A stretch of DNA of 34,300 nucleotides. Source: an uncultured Granulosicoccaceae bacterium (lineage in GTDB: Bacteria > Pseudomonadota > Gammaproteobacteria > Granulosicoccales > Granulosicoccaceae). A program made the position numbers and the translations under genes. This document shows positions 1-10,348 of this stretch, in pieces. Location of the stretch: positions 1 to 34,300 of the forward strand of contig CALDTX010000058.1 of the NCBI GenBank assembly GCA_937923565.1, written 5' to 3'. Below the pieces are notes generated by a model that was not told the DNA's origin, ran no database searches, and worked only from the letters and a program-made list of their open reading frames with translations. Each line of letters starts with the position of its first letter. Positions within the stretch are counted from its first letter, which is position 1.

Positions 1-711
1 ATCAGCACCTACGCGATCAGCAATATTGGACAGTTCATTCATGAAGCTGATTTTGGTAGACAGTAATGAGTTGGCTGCATATTTAGTCAATTCTGAAGAT
101 CGTCGATTCATGAACACAAGACGATCATGGTTACGGCAGAAGGGAGCGTATAGCTCACGCATCACTTCTATGGCATGTTCGTTGTCTGTACCGATAACAA
201 TTCTGTCGGGCTTCATGAAGTCATCGATTGCCGCACCTTCTTTCAGAAACTCAGGGTTGGAAATAACCGCACAGGGAAAGTTAACACCGCGTGTTTTCTG
301 ACCTTCTGCAACCACATCTTCAACCATGTCGCCAGTGCCTACTGGCACAGTCGATTTGTTGACGATGATTTTGCCTTCGGTCATTCTGTCGGCGATGGTT
401 TTTGCCACAGCAGCAACGTATTGCATGTCGGCTGAACCATCTTCGCCAGGTGGGGTACCAACTGCGATGAATTGCACTTCACTGTGTGCAACCGCTTTGT
501 CCATGTCGGTGGTGAAGTCGAGACGTTCAGCTGCAACGTTGCGCTTGATAACGTCGTCTAAACCGGGTTCGAAAATAGGCACGATACCTTTTCTAAGGTT
601 GGCTACTTTCGTTTCATCGATGTCTACACACAGCACATCGTTGCCCACATCAGCCAACAATGACCCTGTTACCAGGCCAACGTAGCCTGACCCATAAATC
701 GTTACTTTCAT
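1..711 (-). CDS. ugd: UDP-glucose 6-dehydrogenase (N-terminal part, runs off the window edge)
   Basis: Reverse-strand translation MKVTIYGSGYVGLVTGSLLADVGNDVLCVDIDETKVANLRKGIVPIFEPGLDDVI..., with the GxGYVGLVTG Rossmann motif and IFEPGL, typical of UDP-Glc/GDP-Man dehydrogenases. The frame stays open to base 1. Confidence 0.93.
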   Translation of the reverse strand, partial: MKVTIYGSGYVGLVTGSLLADVGNDVLCVDIDETKVANLRKGIVPIFEPGLDDVIKRNVAAERLDFTTDMDKAVAHSEVQFIAVGTPPGEDGSADMQYVAAVAKTIADRMTEGKIIVNKSTVPVGTGDMVEDVVAEGQKTRGVNFPCAVISNPEFLKEGAAIDDFMKPDRIVIGTDNEHAIEVMRELYAPFCRNHDRLVFMNRRSSELTKYAANSLLSTKISFMNELSNIADRVGAD

Positions 712-1040
712 TTTTCGTCCTGGTTAGAACGGCCTGAGGCCTGTATATTCAAATCACGCCAACAAAGCCCTCTTTAGGGGCAAGGTGTTGTTTTTTAAAA
801 CGTTGTAGTTAGTTAGTTCAAAGCACAGTTATGCCAAACTCATGCCTGTAGTAGCGGCAGAAAGTGTCAATGCAGTAGTGCTTTACCAGTGCCACAATGG
901 GAGCGCTTCGCCGTTTTTGCGAACCATAAGTATTTGGACTGGCTGGAAATTATAGTGTGCTGGGCTGGAAAATTTTGTGACTGTTCGTAAATAAATAAGC
1001 ACTGAAGGCCCGTTTACGGCTTTTATGGCACATATAGGCC

Positions 1041-1778
1041 TTATTTATGTTTAGTGGCGCACAAAATTTCGCGTTTTCCGGGTGGGCCTGGTTTCTTTGC
1101 CACGCTAAAGCCTGCGTTTTTTAGCGCACGTTGAACGCTGCCTTTAACACAGTAGCTGGCAAGCCTGCCTTCTGGCTTTAAGAGCCCGTAGAGTTTCTCC
1201 AGGAAAGACTCAGACCAGCACTCGGGGTTGGTGTCCGGGCTGAATGCATCAAGGTAAATGGCATCGTAAAGTCGGAGTGCATTCTCTTTAATGCTGGCGT
1301 CGGCAAGTTGCACGGCATTGCCTTGTATCAGCGTTAGAGCGCTATCCTCTGGGGTTGTAAAGTTAAAGTGTGCGCTCACTTGGTGCTCGTTCTGCGCCAG
1401 TTGGTCAAATAGTGTCGCCACCTGATCCACTAATTGGGGTTGCTGCAGTAAGGATCTATAATTTAAAGCGCGGAAGGTCAACGCATCGATCGGATCGTGC
1501 TCCCAAGCATCGTAGCGCAGCGATGCTCCATGGGCTATTGCGTAATCGGCACTGATCAAAAAGTTGAGCCCCAAGCCAAAACCGACTTCCAACACGTCCA
1601 CAGCAATGCCTTTTTGTAGCTGTTGCGCAACACCTGAGCCGTGCAGAAACACCTGTTCAGACTCTGTAAGTGCCCCAAAGCTAGAGTGATAGGTTTGTTG
1701 GTATCGGGTGGAGAAAGCGGTGTGGGAACCGTCTTGTGTTTGCTGTGGTTGCAGCTCCGCTTGCGCGTTTATTCGCAA
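1041..1778 (-). CDS. mnmD: Stand-alone tRNA 5-methylaminomethyl-2-thiouridine methyltransferase (MnmD / MnmC N-terminal-domain type)
   Basis: 245 aa; VLEVGFGLGLNFL SAM-binding motif, YDAIYLDAFSPDTNPECWSESFLEKL and YCVKGSVQRALKNAGFSVAKKPGPPGKREIL are hallmarks of the MnmC methyltransferase domain. No FAD oxidoreductase domain follows. Confidence 0.9.
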   Translation of the reverse strand: MRINAQAELQPQQTQDGSHTAFSTRYQQTYHSSFGALTESEQVFLHGSGVAQQLQKGIAVDVLEVGFGLGLNFLISADYAIAHGASLRYDAWEHDPIDALTFRALNYRSLLQQPQLVDQVATLFDQLAQNEHQVSAHFNFTTPEDSALTLIQGNAVQLADASIKENALRLYDAIYLDAFSPDTNPECWSESFLEKLYGLLKPEGRLASYCVKGSVQRALKNAGFSVAKKPGPPGKREILCATKHK

Positions 1779-2737
1779 ACAGCCAGGCGCTCTTTTAAGG
1801 TTTCACAGCGCGCCAGATAACTTTTGGTGCTGGCAGGCATTGGGACGCGTGCACGGGCAACCCAGTTGATCAGGTTCCGGCCGGCTCGCAGCGTTTGCAG
1901 GGCATGTTCCATCGCGTAGCGACATTCTTGCGAGCAGTCTGCTTTTAATGCGGGCTGGAAATTGCCCAAATGTTCGCCGGTAGCCACGAATGTTGGCCAA
2001 ATATCGAATATTTTGCAGTCGGATTTCATGGTTTCGCATTCATGCTTTGCCGCATCTGCGTAGGTATCTACCAGTTCCGGTAGGGCTTTAAATTCTTCCG
2101 TATTGGCAAAGGTTTGCTTGATGGTGTTGGCCAGCAAATCGATGTTGCTCATGGTTTGCGCCACTTTGATAAAGCGGGATTCGTAATAGCATTTGATGGG
2201 CACGGTGAACGCGCGAAACGGCTCGCCCCAGAGTTCATCAATACCTTCTTCACCGCTGTGGTGCTTAACGTCTTTACCCAGTTCCAGCGCCTCTTTAAAG
2301 CATTGACCACAGGCTCGCATCAGCTCGTTGTCGTGGCTCACCTTAACGCCTTTCTCTTCGAGCTCTACAATAGCCGTAAAGATGTCGGTGGCTCGGTTAA
2401 AGAGAGCACCGGCGAGCATGGCCGCATTAACGCGTTTCATGGCCGGATCTTGTTGGGCTTCGTAGGCTTGTCGGGCGTCGTCCAGACGTTGTCCGGGGGT
2501 GTTGATGCCAGGTTCTGTGTGGTGGAAAGTGCGGCGGGTCAGGTTGTCTATCAGGGATTTACGTGAGGCTAGCGATTCTTCGAGCGGTTCGTAGTAGCGC
2601 ACCCACCAGCCGTCGTAGTGGATATATTCCGTGTCGCCAAACATTGCCCGACTGCCGTTTTCAACGTTTTTTTCGGTGTTACAACGCAGGCTACTGTTGG
2701 TGCCTAGGTTGATATTGATGACAGGTGCAATGGCCAT
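1769..2737 (-). CDS. Hypothetical Cys-rich protein, probably helical
   Basis: Long ORF 1769..2788; likely start MAIAPVININLG at 2737. Overlaps the mnmD start by 10 bp. No recognised family. Confidence 0.75.
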   Translation of the reverse strand: MAIAPVININLGTNSSLRCNTEKNVENGSRAMFGDTEYIHYDGWWVRYYEPLEESLASRKSLIDNLTRRTFHHTEPGINTPGQRLDDARQAYEAQQDPAMKRVNAAMLAGALFNRATDIFTAIVELEEKGVKVSHDNELMRACGQCFKEALELGKDVKHHSGEEGIDELWGEPFRAFTVPIKCYYESRFIKVAQTMSNIDLLANTIKQTFANTEEFKALPELVDTYADAAKHECETMKSDCKIFDIWPTFVATGEHLGNFQPALKADCSQECRYAMEHALQTLRAGRNLINWVARARVPMPASTKSYLARCETLKERLAVCE

Positions 2738-2998
2738 ACAAATCAAGTTACGACGGTAAGGGGGCGAATTATAACGAGCTGGCAACAATTTTCCTGCTGC
2801 CTGATCGTCGATTTGGTCTGCTTGTAATAAAACTTCGCGGCAAAGCCATCAAAAACTGTACAAGCCAACTCTTAACATGTGCGGCTATGAGCTTGTTTCT
2901 ACGGTTACTTAGCGGTTTGCCATGTGCAAAATCTGAACAAATTCAAAGGCTAAAAGGTTGTTTTGTGACTTGTCGTAAATAGACCAAAAATGTGCGTT

Positions 2999-3982
2999 TT
3001 AACGATGCTTTGGTGTCGCTATCATCACGGCTCGCCGAGGCCTGGGCAGACCCTCAACCGTCAGTGACTTATCGTCTGGATCGAGTGATTCGTTTAACGA
3101 CTCAAAAGGCATCCATTCGGTGGTGCGTTGCTCCAGTACCGACGTGATATCCACGGACACGCATCGAATGTGGTCGAAGTCGGCTTGCTTCATCCATTTG
3201 GCCAGCATGGGTACGGTAGGCAGTGCCCAAACATTGCGCATACGCGCATAGCGTTCAGGAATGTTCAGCACTGAAGCGTCTTCACCGGTGGTCACCAAGG
3301 TTTCAAGAATAATTTCTCCATCAGCCTTAAGCGCCTGATGAAGCTCATGCAGGTGGGCAATTGGGTCTTTACGGTGATACAACACGCCCATCGAGAACAC
3401 CGTGTCGAAGGCGTGCATTGGGCTGGGTAGCTGCTCCATCGTTAGCGGCAGTAAATTCACAGTGGGCCGGTTGATGTATTTTTGCAGTGCTTTGAATTGC
3501 AGCAAAAAAAGTATGCCCGGATCGATACCGACTATGCTTTGTGCGTTTTGCCCCAGCATTCGCCACAAGTGATAGCCGTTGCCGCAACCCACATCCAACA
3601 CATTGCGCCCGGCCAGCGGTGTGATATGAGGGGCCACCCGATTCCACTTCCAGTCGGAATGCCATTCGGTGTCGATAAGGGTTTGTCCAAGTTTAAACGG
3701 ACCTTTACGCCAGGGCTTTAAACCACTGAGCGCCTGATTAAGTGCAGTCTGCTTTTCGTTATCGGTAAGCGTTGGGCTTTGCACGTTCACACCGAGTTCG
3801 TGATCCAGATCGATAGTGACTTTGTCGAGTTCCGGCAGTGCTTGAAACGCCTCTAACCAGCGTGGTAAATCCCCGTGGTTCTTAAGTTTGTCGACTTGTT
3901 CTATGGCGTTTTGTAAGGCCGGTATCCATTGCGCTAACGGGCCATCAGCGAGCGGGGCGCACAGTTGTTCGGGGCTTAGCAT
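2999..3982 (-). CDS. cmoB: tRNA U34 carboxymethyltransferase
   Basis: WHSDWKWNRVAPHITPLAGRNVLDVGCGNGYHLWRMLGQNA, VFSMGVLYHRKDP and ETLVTTGE motifs. Start set at MLSPEQL (3982), directly after the cmoA stop, not the longer ORF start at 4141. Confidence 0.95.
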   Translation of the reverse strand: MLSPEQLCAPLADGPLAQWIPALQNAIEQVDKLKNHGDLPRWLEAFQALPELDKVTIDLDHELGVNVQSPTLTDNEKQTALNQALSGLKPWRKGPFKLGQTLIDTEWHSDWKWNRVAPHITPLAGRNVLDVGCGNGYHLWRMLGQNAQSIVGIDPGILFLLQFKALQKYINRPTVNLLPLTMEQLPSPMHAFDTVFSMGVLYHRKDPIAHLHELHQALKADGEIILETLVTTGEDASVLNIPERYARMRNVWALPTVPMLAKWMKQADFDHIRCVSVDITSVLEQRTTEWMPFESLNESLDPDDKSLTVEGLPRPRRAVMIATPKHR

Positions 3983-3983
3983 G

Positions 3984-4811
3984 TTAAGACGCTTTAATGG
4001 CAATGATGGATGCAAAATTAAAACACTGAAACCAAACACTGATGGATGCAAAACCGGCATCGCTGAGTCGATCTGTGTGGGTCTCGATGGTATCGGGTAT
4101 GAGAACGTTTTCGAGCGCTGTGCGTTTTTGGCTGATTTCAAGTTCAGAATAGCCGTTGGCTTTTTTAAAGTCGTGATACATATCGATGTGCAGTTTGCTC
4201 AGCGTTGCATCGTTGAACGTCACTTTTTCCGATAAAAGTAGTGCGCCACCGGGTTTTATCCCGTGAGCTATTTGTTGCATTAACGCCGCTCTTTCGGCTG
4301 GCGCAATAAACTGCAATGTAAAATTCAGGGCAACAACGGAGGCGTTTTGGATAGGCACGTTTTGCATATCATTAAGGTGTTGCACGATCGGGTTAACTGG
4401 TAACTCGGAATTTTGTTGAACGGCGGTCGTGAATTCTTCATCGCTTAACGCAGCTACGCCTGTTTGTCTTTTTATAATGTGAGCCGCCTTTTCAATCATG
4501 GCCGCTGAATTGTCTATTGCATGAATCGAGCAGCCTGTGGTGTCCACGGGCAGGGCTTCTCTCATGGCCAGGCTGGTTGCACACAATGAACTGCCCAGAT
4601 CGTAAAGCCGGGTGTTCTTTTGAGCAAAACGCGCCGCTAATAAGCCGGATTGCTTAATAATGCTTTGATAGCCGGGGATTGACCGGCGTAACATATCCGG
4701 GAAAACATCGGCCACCGATTGGTCGAAGCGAAAGGGGGCGATATCACCGATAGGTGACGCAAACAAAGAGTCTGATTGCTCGTCTGTGTTTTTTGATGAT
4801 AACGTTGACAC
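3984..4811 (-). CDS. cmoA: Carboxy-S-adenosyl-L-methionine synthase
   Basis: DSLFASPIGDIAPFRFDQSVADVFPDMLRRSIPGYQSII, YDLGSSLCATSLAMR, LNFTLQFI and LSEKVTF motifs; directly upstream of cmoB. Confidence 0.95.
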   Translation of the reverse strand: MSTLSSKNTDEQSDSLFASPIGDIAPFRFDQSVADVFPDMLRRSIPGYQSIIKQSGLLAARFAQKNTRLYDLGSSLCATSLAMREALPVDTTGCSIHAIDNSAAMIEKAAHIIKRQTGVAALSDEEFTTAVQQNSELPVNPIVQHLNDMQNVPIQNASVVALNFTLQFIAPAERAALMQQIAHGIKPGGALLLSEKVTFNDATLSKLHIDMYHDFKKANGYSELEISQKRTALENVLIPDTIETHTDRLSDAGFASISVWFQCFNFASIIAIKAS

Positions 4812-4888
4812 TTAATTAGTCCAATAAATACTGTTATAGCAATGCCCGAACTTCCTACTTTGACCGATGTGGCGTTGTTTGCCTACCG

Positions 4889-5533
4889 ATGAGTTTGCAA
4901 TACAAACCAGAAACTGCCCGTCGTCGATTAAAAACTGCCGACCCGGTCATGTCCCGACTGATTAAACTCGTTGGCCCGTTCAAAATGGAAACGGAGTTTG
5001 CGTTAAGTCCGTTTGAAGCCTTGCTGCGGGCCATAGTGTATCAGCAGCTCTCGGGGAAAGCTGCCGGCGCAATTCACACGCGTGTACAAGCGCTGTTTGG
5101 CGATACCATTGAACCGGATGCTTTGTTGCGTACTGATGCGCAAACACTGCGAACTGCCGGGCTGTCCCGCGCTAAAGTCATCGCGGTACACGATCTGGCT
5201 GCAAAGCGCATTGATGGTACTGTGCCTGAGTTAAAAGCACTTGAGTCCATGAGTGATGAGCAGATCATCGAACGACTAACAACGGTTCGCGGTATTGGCC
5301 GTTGGACGGTAGAAATGATGTTGATATTTCGGCTTGGGCGCCCGGATGTTCTGCCGCTTAACGACTTAGGCATTCGAAAAGGCTATCATTTGGCTTTTGA
5401 CACTGACGCTTTGCCAACACCATCGGCGCTGCAAAAAGCCGGCGAGTGTTGGGCGCCGTATCGTTCTGTGGCCAGTTGGTATTTATGGCGAGCCACCGAC
5501 AGTGTCGATTGGATGAACGAGCATAAATCTTAA
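4889..5533 (+). CDS. DNA-3-methyladenine glycosylase II family (AlkA-like, HhH-GPD)
   Basis: [18 protein letters not shown] and the HhH-GPD stretch [37 protein letters not shown] with the catalytic Asp. Confidence 0.92.
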   Translation: MSLQYKPETARRRLKTADPVMSRLIKLVGPFKMETEFALSPFEALLRAIVYQQLSGKAAGAIHTRVQALFGDTIEPDALLRTDAQTLRTAGLSRAKVIAVHDLAAKRIDGTVPELKALESMSDEQIIERLTTVRGIGRWTVEMMLIFRLGRPDVLPLNDLGIRKGYHLAFDTDALPTPSALQKAGECWAPYRSVASWYLWRATDSVDWMNEHKS

Positions 5534-5561
5534 CTACATACCTGAGCTTTTAAAACCTTCA

Positions 5562-6305
5562 ATGCCAGATTCACCTTTAACGCAATCCACGAACCAGCCA
5601 AGCCGTCGCAGTGAATTTTTCACGGGTGCCAGAGACATGATCCCGTTAATCGTTGGCTCTGTGCCGTTTGGTATTTTGTTCGGCGCGCTCAGTGTTACGG
5701 CAGGTATGTCGTGGTGGGCGGCTATTGGTTTAAGTACCATCGTATTTGCAGGCTCTGCGCAGTTTGTTGCAGTGGGCTTGGTGAGTCAGGGGGTCAGTGT
5801 GTTAGTGATTGTATTAACAACGCTGGTTGTTAATCTTCGCCATGCCTTGTACTCAGCATCGTTAGGGCCGTATTTGAAAAATTTGTCGCAACGTTGGATT
5901 GCACCGTTAGCGTTTCTATTAACCGATGAAACCTATGCCGTGGTGATTCAACGTTTTGAGAAAGCCAAAGATTCGCCAAACAAGCACTGGTACTATTTGG
6001 GTTCCGGTGTTGCAATGTATGCTAATTGGCAGTTATGTACCATCATTGGCTTGGTTGCCGGTTATAAGCTGCGCGGCATGAGCGAGTGGGGTTTGGAGTT
6101 TGCCATGGTGGTTACGTTTATTGGCATCGTTGTGCCATTAATCCGCAGTGTGCCTATGTTGGTTAGTGCCTTGGTTGCGGGTGTGGTGTCGTTATTGTTT
6201 CACGATTTACCGCATCAAGCAGGTTTAATGCTGGCAGCCTTGTTGGGTATTGTTGCTGGTGTGCTTGCGTCTAAACTTACGCGATTCCAAAGGTCCTCAT
6301 TATGA
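5562..6305 (+). CDS. azlC: AzlC family branched-chain amino acid exporter subunit
   Basis: Hydrophobic protein; [40 protein letters not shown] and [18 protein letters not shown]; followed by azlD in a 4-nt overlap. Confidence 0.92.
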   Translation: MPDSPLTQSTNQPSRRSEFFTGARDMIPLIVGSVPFGILFGALSVTAGMSWWAAIGLSTIVFAGSAQFVAVGLVSQGVSVLVIVLTTLVVNLRHALYSASLGPYLKNLSQRWIAPLAFLLTDETYAVVIQRFEKAKDSPNKHWYYLGSGVAMYANWQLCTIIGLVAGYKLRGMSEWGLEFAMVVTFIGIVVPLIRSVPMLVSALVAGVVSLLFHDLPHQAGLMLAALLGIVAGVLASKLTRFQRSSL

Positions 6306-6622
6306 ATGCGTGGCAAGAAGTTGCTTTAATTTTCGGCATGATGGTCGTGACTTTTGGTGTTCGCTATTCGGTTTTAGCGCTTAGCGGTCGTATACAATTG
6401 CCAGCCGCCCTGGAAGAGGCGTTGCGCTTTGTGCCAGTCGCTGTACTAACCGCCCTGTGTTTTCCAATCATGTTTATGCCGGAAGGGCAGTTTTTTATCT
6501 CTTTAAACAATGCCCATCTAATTGCCAGCATGGTGGCGATTGCGGTAGCGGCTTATAGCCGCCATCTGCTACTGACTATTGTTGTGGGTATGGGCTTGTT
6601 TTTATTCCTGCATTTACGCTAG
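6302..6622 (+). CDS. azlD: AzlD domain-containing protein
   Basis: 106-aa membrane protein; [45 protein letters not shown] overlap with azlC. Confidence 0.9.
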   Translation: MNAWQEVALIFGMMVVTFGVRYSVLALSGRIQLPAALEEALRFVPVAVLTALCFPIMFMPEGQFFISLNNAHLIASMVAIAVAAYSRHLLLTIVVGMGLFLFLHLR

Positions 6623-6658
6623 CGCTAACGGTAGCTTTAACGTTAATACACACACTCT

Positions 6659-7714
6659 CTAACGGTTTGCCAACACGTCGTTAAGTTCCGTTAGCAGTTT
6701 TTCAGTGGTGTCCCAGTCGATACACGCATCGGTAATTGACACACCGTATTGTAAGTCTTGTGGATTAGTGAGCGACTGATTACCCGCAAAAAGATGAGAT
6801 TCAAGCATTAGCCCAATGATCGACTCACTTCCCGCTGCAAGTTGTTGTGCAACGTTTTGCGCCACTTGCGCCTGACGACGATGGTCTTTGTTGGCATTCG
6901 CATGTGAACAGTCAATCATTATGCGTTTTGGTAAGTTGGCAGATTCTAAAGAGGACTCTGCCTCGCTGACACTCACTGAATCAAAGTTAGGGGTTTTCCC
7001 ACCGCGCAGAATAATGTGCGCAAATTGATTGCCACGCGTTTGCATTATGGTAACTTTGCCATCTTCGTTAATGCCGAGAAATCGATGCGCTTGCGATGCT
7101 GACTGCATGGCATTGATGGCAACGGTTAAATTGCCGTCTGTGCCATTTTTAAAGCCCACAGCCGTAGACAAACCACTCGACATTTCACGGTGTGTTTGCG
7201 ATTCGGTTGTTCGCGCACCAATGGCCGACCAGGTAAAGAGGTCGGACAAATACTGCGGAGAGATCGGGTCTAATGCTTCAGTGCCGGTGGGCAGACCAAG
7301 CTCGGCCAGCCAAACCAACAGTTCCCGAGCCATGCACAAACCGGTTTCTACGTCGAAGCTGCCATCCAGGTGTGGATCGTTGATTAAGCCTTTCCAACCC
7401 ACGGTGGTGCGTGGCTTCTCGAAATAGACGCGCATCACCACATTGATATGCTCGCCAACCTGTTCGCGCAGGCTCAATAAGCGTTGTGCGTATTCTTTAG
7501 CTGCGTCTATGTCATGAATAGAGCAAGGTCCAACCACGGCGATAAGCCGTTTGTCTTCACCGTTCAGAATAGACTCAACTTCTGCCCGGCCTTTTTCAAT
7601 GGTGGCGGTGGCTTTTTCGGAGCGTGGATAGCGTTGTCGAATTTCCTTAGGGGAGGCCAATGGCAATTCGTTGGCAATATTGGTGTTGGACAAAGGCTGA
7701 TTTATTGTGGGCAT
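6659..7714 (-). CDS. 3-deoxy-7-phosphoheptulonate synthase (class I, AroF/G/H type)
   Basis: VVGPCSIHD, MRVYFEKPRTTVGWKGLINDP, GARTTESQTHREM, DCSHANANKDHRRQ and SITDACIDWDTTEKLL. Confidence 0.96.
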   Translation of the reverse strand: MPTINQPLSNTNIANELPLASPKEIRQRYPRSEKATATIEKGRAEVESILNGEDKRLIAVVGPCSIHDIDAAKEYAQRLLSLREQVGEHINVVMRVYFEKPRTTVGWKGLINDPHLDGSFDVETGLCMARELLVWLAELGLPTGTEALDPISPQYLSDLFTWSAIGARTTESQTHREMSSGLSTAVGFKNGTDGNLTVAINAMQSASQAHRFLGINEDGKVTIMQTRGNQFAHIILRGGKTPNFDSVSVSEAESSLESANLPKRIMIDCSHANANKDHRRQAQVAQNVAQQLAAGSESIIGLMLESHLFAGNQSLTNPQDLQYGVSITDACIDWDTTEKLLTELNDVLANR

Positions 7715-8079
7715 GTGAATAGCTGTATTGGTAGTGATAAATGGTTAAGCGTTGTTATGGGTTGTTGGTTTTAGCTGAATATAACGTCTTGGTCATTATA
7801 TCAGTATTAAGAGGGTATCCATTAGCGGTGAACTTAAAGAGTTAAGGCTACTGTGATCGTACGAAAGCTCTGTTCTCTGCTCGGGGAATAATTGTGCGTG
7901 TTAACAGAGTCATGCAGGCCCGCGCTCTGATTCAAAAGCCCGTTAAAAGTCGTTATATTTTGGTTTTATGTAAATTCTGTGGTTCAATATATTTTCGAGG
8001 TTGATATTCATAGAGATTGCAATGACGGGTCCCGTCTGTTTTCAACGCGTATTCACCCACCGATACAGGAGTTTATAAC

Positions 8080-9294
8080 TTGAGTATATCCACCGCTTTC
8101 GTTGCCGGTACCTTTGATACCAAAGCAGCAGAATTAAACTTTATGGCAGAGCGTATCGCTGCAGCCGGTGTCAGCGTTTCTACCATTGATTTATCGACGT
8201 CTAATACGCCCTCTGGCGCTGATATTTCTGCAGCGGAAGTGGCGGCTTTTCATCCGCAAAAGGAAGCAGCTGTTTTTACCGGTGATCGTGGAACAGCGGT
8301 TGCGGGCATGTCTAAAGCCTTTGAACTTTGGATTATGGCAAATCAGCATAAAATTGGCGGGATAATCTCCGCGGGTGGCACTGGAGGAACGGCTTTAGCT
8401 ACACCGGCCATGCGTTCACTACCTATCGGTACGCCTAAAGTTATGGTGTCAACCGTGGCATCAGGCGATGTTAGCCCGTACGTTGGGCCAGCAGATATCA
8501 CGATGATGTATTCGGTAACCGATGTACAAGGCTTAAACCGAATATCTCGTGAGGTGTTGGGCAATGCTGCATCAGCATTGGCTGGTATGGTTAAGTTCAA
8601 ACCCGACTCTGTAGAAAGCGGTGATGCAAAACCTGGTCTTGGTTTGATGATGTTTGGCGTTACCACACCTGCAGTGCAGGCAATTTCTGCGCACTTGGCT
8701 GACGACTACGAATGTTTTGTTTTTCATGCTACCGGCGTAGGTGGTCGGTCTATGGAGAAACTCGTTGATGGCGGTTTTCTGGAGGCGGTGGTTGATCTTA
8801 CAACCACCGAAGTGTGCGATATGATGTTCGGCGGTGTGCTGGCGGCCGATGAAGATCGATTCGGTGCGATTATACGAAAGCAAGTACCTTATGTTGGGTC
8901 AGTGGGTGCTTTGGATATGGTTAATTTTGGTGCGCCGCAAACAGTACCGGATCGATACAAAGATCGCTTGTTCTATGAACACAATCCGATGACCACGTTG
9001 ATGCGAACCACACCGGAAGAGAACGAGAAAATGGGTAAATGGATAGCCTCGCGTCTAAATGAAATGCAAGGCCCTGTTCGATTCCTGTTACCTGAAGGCG
9101 GTGTGTCTGCATTGGATGCGCCCGATGCACCGTTCCATGATCCTGATGCACGTCAAGTACTCTATACAGCGATTGAAAGTGTGTTTGAAGCCAGTGATAA
9201 CCGACAAATAGTTCGATTACCTCACCATATAAACGATGCCGAGTTTGCCGCCAGTGCCGCGCAACTGTTGCGTCAACTTGCACAAACGAGATAA
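8080..9294 (+). CDS. Tm-1-like ATP-binding / UPF0261 family protein
   Basis: [74 protein letters not shown] and [14 protein letters not shown] are UPF0261 hallmarks. Start codon is TTG at 8080. Confidence 0.9.
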   Translation: MSISTAFVAGTFDTKAAELNFMAERIAAAGVSVSTIDLSTSNTPSGADISAAEVAAFHPQKEAAVFTGDRGTAVAGMSKAFELWIMANQHKIGGIISAGGTGGTALATPAMRSLPIGTPKVMVSTVASGDVSPYVGPADITMMYSVTDVQGLNRISREVLGNAASALAGMVKFKPDSVESGDAKPGLGLMMFGVTTPAVQAISAHLADDYECFVFHATGVGGRSMEKLVDGGFLEAVVDLTTTEVCDMMFGGVLAADEDRFGAIIRKQVPYVGSVGALDMVNFGAPQTVPDRYKDRLFYEHNPMTTLMRTTPEENEKMGKWIASRLNEMQGPVRFLLPEGGVSALDAPDAPFHDPDARQVLYTAIESVFEASDNRQIVRLPHHINDAEFAASAAQLLRQLAQTR

Positions 9295-9298
9295 AGCA

Positions 9299-10129
9299 AT
9301 GCCTAGATACACAAAAGAAGAACTGAACGCAAAATTTCATCAAATGAAAGCGCAAGGCGTGCCTATCGTTGGTGGTGGCGCTGGAACTGGATTGTCCGCT
9401 AAGTGCGAAGAACAAGGTGGTATTGATCTCATTGTTATTTATAACTCAGGTCGATACCGAATGGCCGGCCGTGGCTCGTTATCGGGCTTGTTGGCTTATG
9501 GCAATGCGAATGAAATTGTTAAAGAGATGGCATCTGAAGTCATTCCGGTTACCGAGTCCACACCGGTTTTAGCCGGCGTTAACGGCACCGACCCATTTTG
9601 CAATTTTGATATGTTCCTGGACGACCTACATCGTTTGGGTTTCTCTGGCATCCAAAATTTCCCTACTGTGGGTTTAATAGACGGTACCTTTCGGGAAAAC
9701 CTTGAAGAAACCGGCATGTCTTATGCCCTCGAAGTTGAAGTTATTCGTTTGGCATCGCAAAAGGGCATGTTTACAACGCCCTATGTTTTTTCAAGTGAAG
9801 ACGCAACGGCAATGGCTGAAGCCGGTGCAGATATTGTGGTTTGTCATTTAGGCTTAACCACCGGCGGCGCAATAGGCGCAGATACGGCCTTAACACTTGA
9901 TCAATGCATACCGAAAATTGATGAATGGTCGGCAGCGGCGTTAGCGGTAAATCCTGAGGTTATTGTGTTATGCCATGGTGGGCCAATTTCGATGCCCGAA
10001 GATGCGCAGTACGTATTGAAGCGCACTAAAAATTGCCATGGTTTTTATGGCGCGTCTTCTATGGAGCGACTACCTACAGAGGTTGCGTTGGTGGAGCAAA
10101 CAAAAGCTTTTAAGAATATTTCTTTTTAA
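9299..10129 (+). CDS. Phosphoenolpyruvate hydrolase-like TIM-barrel protein
   Basis: [71 protein letters not shown]... and GVNGTDPF. Start placed 4 nt after the preceding stop; the ORF track start at 9236 overlaps it. Confidence 0.88.
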   Translation: MPRYTKEELNAKFHQMKAQGVPIVGGGAGTGLSAKCEEQGGIDLIVIYNSGRYRMAGRGSLSGLLAYGNANEIVKEMASEVIPVTESTPVLAGVNGTDPFCNFDMFLDDLHRLGFSGIQNFPTVGLIDGTFRENLEETGMSYALEVEVIRLASQKGMFTTPYVFSSEDATAMAEAGADIVVCHLGLTTGGAIGADTALTLDQCIPKIDEWSAAALAVNPEVIVLCHGGPISMPEDAQYVLKRTKNCHGFYGASSMERLPTEVALVEQTKAFKNISF

Positions 10130-10273
10130 TTGAGATTTGTTGAAAAGGAATATTGCCGCTTTAAGAAAACAATTGCCTCATTGCTCAACAAGTGCATTCG
10201 CTTGGCGCGCAGACAATTTAACAGTGGTGGCTTTAGCTATCCTGTTGGACTGAGTTTGTTGACTTGAGACTAC

Positions 10274-10310
10274 AAAAGCTACAAGTGTTCAGGTACTTGT
10301 AGCTTTTTTT
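10274..10310 (+). terminator. Intrinsic terminator, possibly bidirectional
   Basis: Stem AAAAGCTACAAGT / ACTTGTAGCTTTT (13 bp) with 8-nt loop followed by a T-run; lies between two convergent genes. Confidence 0.85.
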
Positions 10311-10348
10311 GTTAGTGTTAGAAAAACAAAGAAGCCATACCAGCAATA

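Noticed and set aside
754-785. Possible GCCC/GGGC hairpin downstream of mnmD on the - strand
   Set aside because: Stem of only 4 bp and a weak T-run; not enough to call a terminator.
2114-2566. 150-aa + strand ORF opposite the Cys-rich hypothetical gene
   Set aside because: The minus-strand frame is longer and coupled to mnmD; the + frame looks like a shadow ORF, though with both unknown I cannot fully exclude it.
3983-4141. N-terminal extension of cmoB into cmoA
   Set aside because: MLSPEQL at 3982 directly follows the cmoA stop and fits the normal CmoB length; the extension is antisense-free but lies inside cmoA in another frame.
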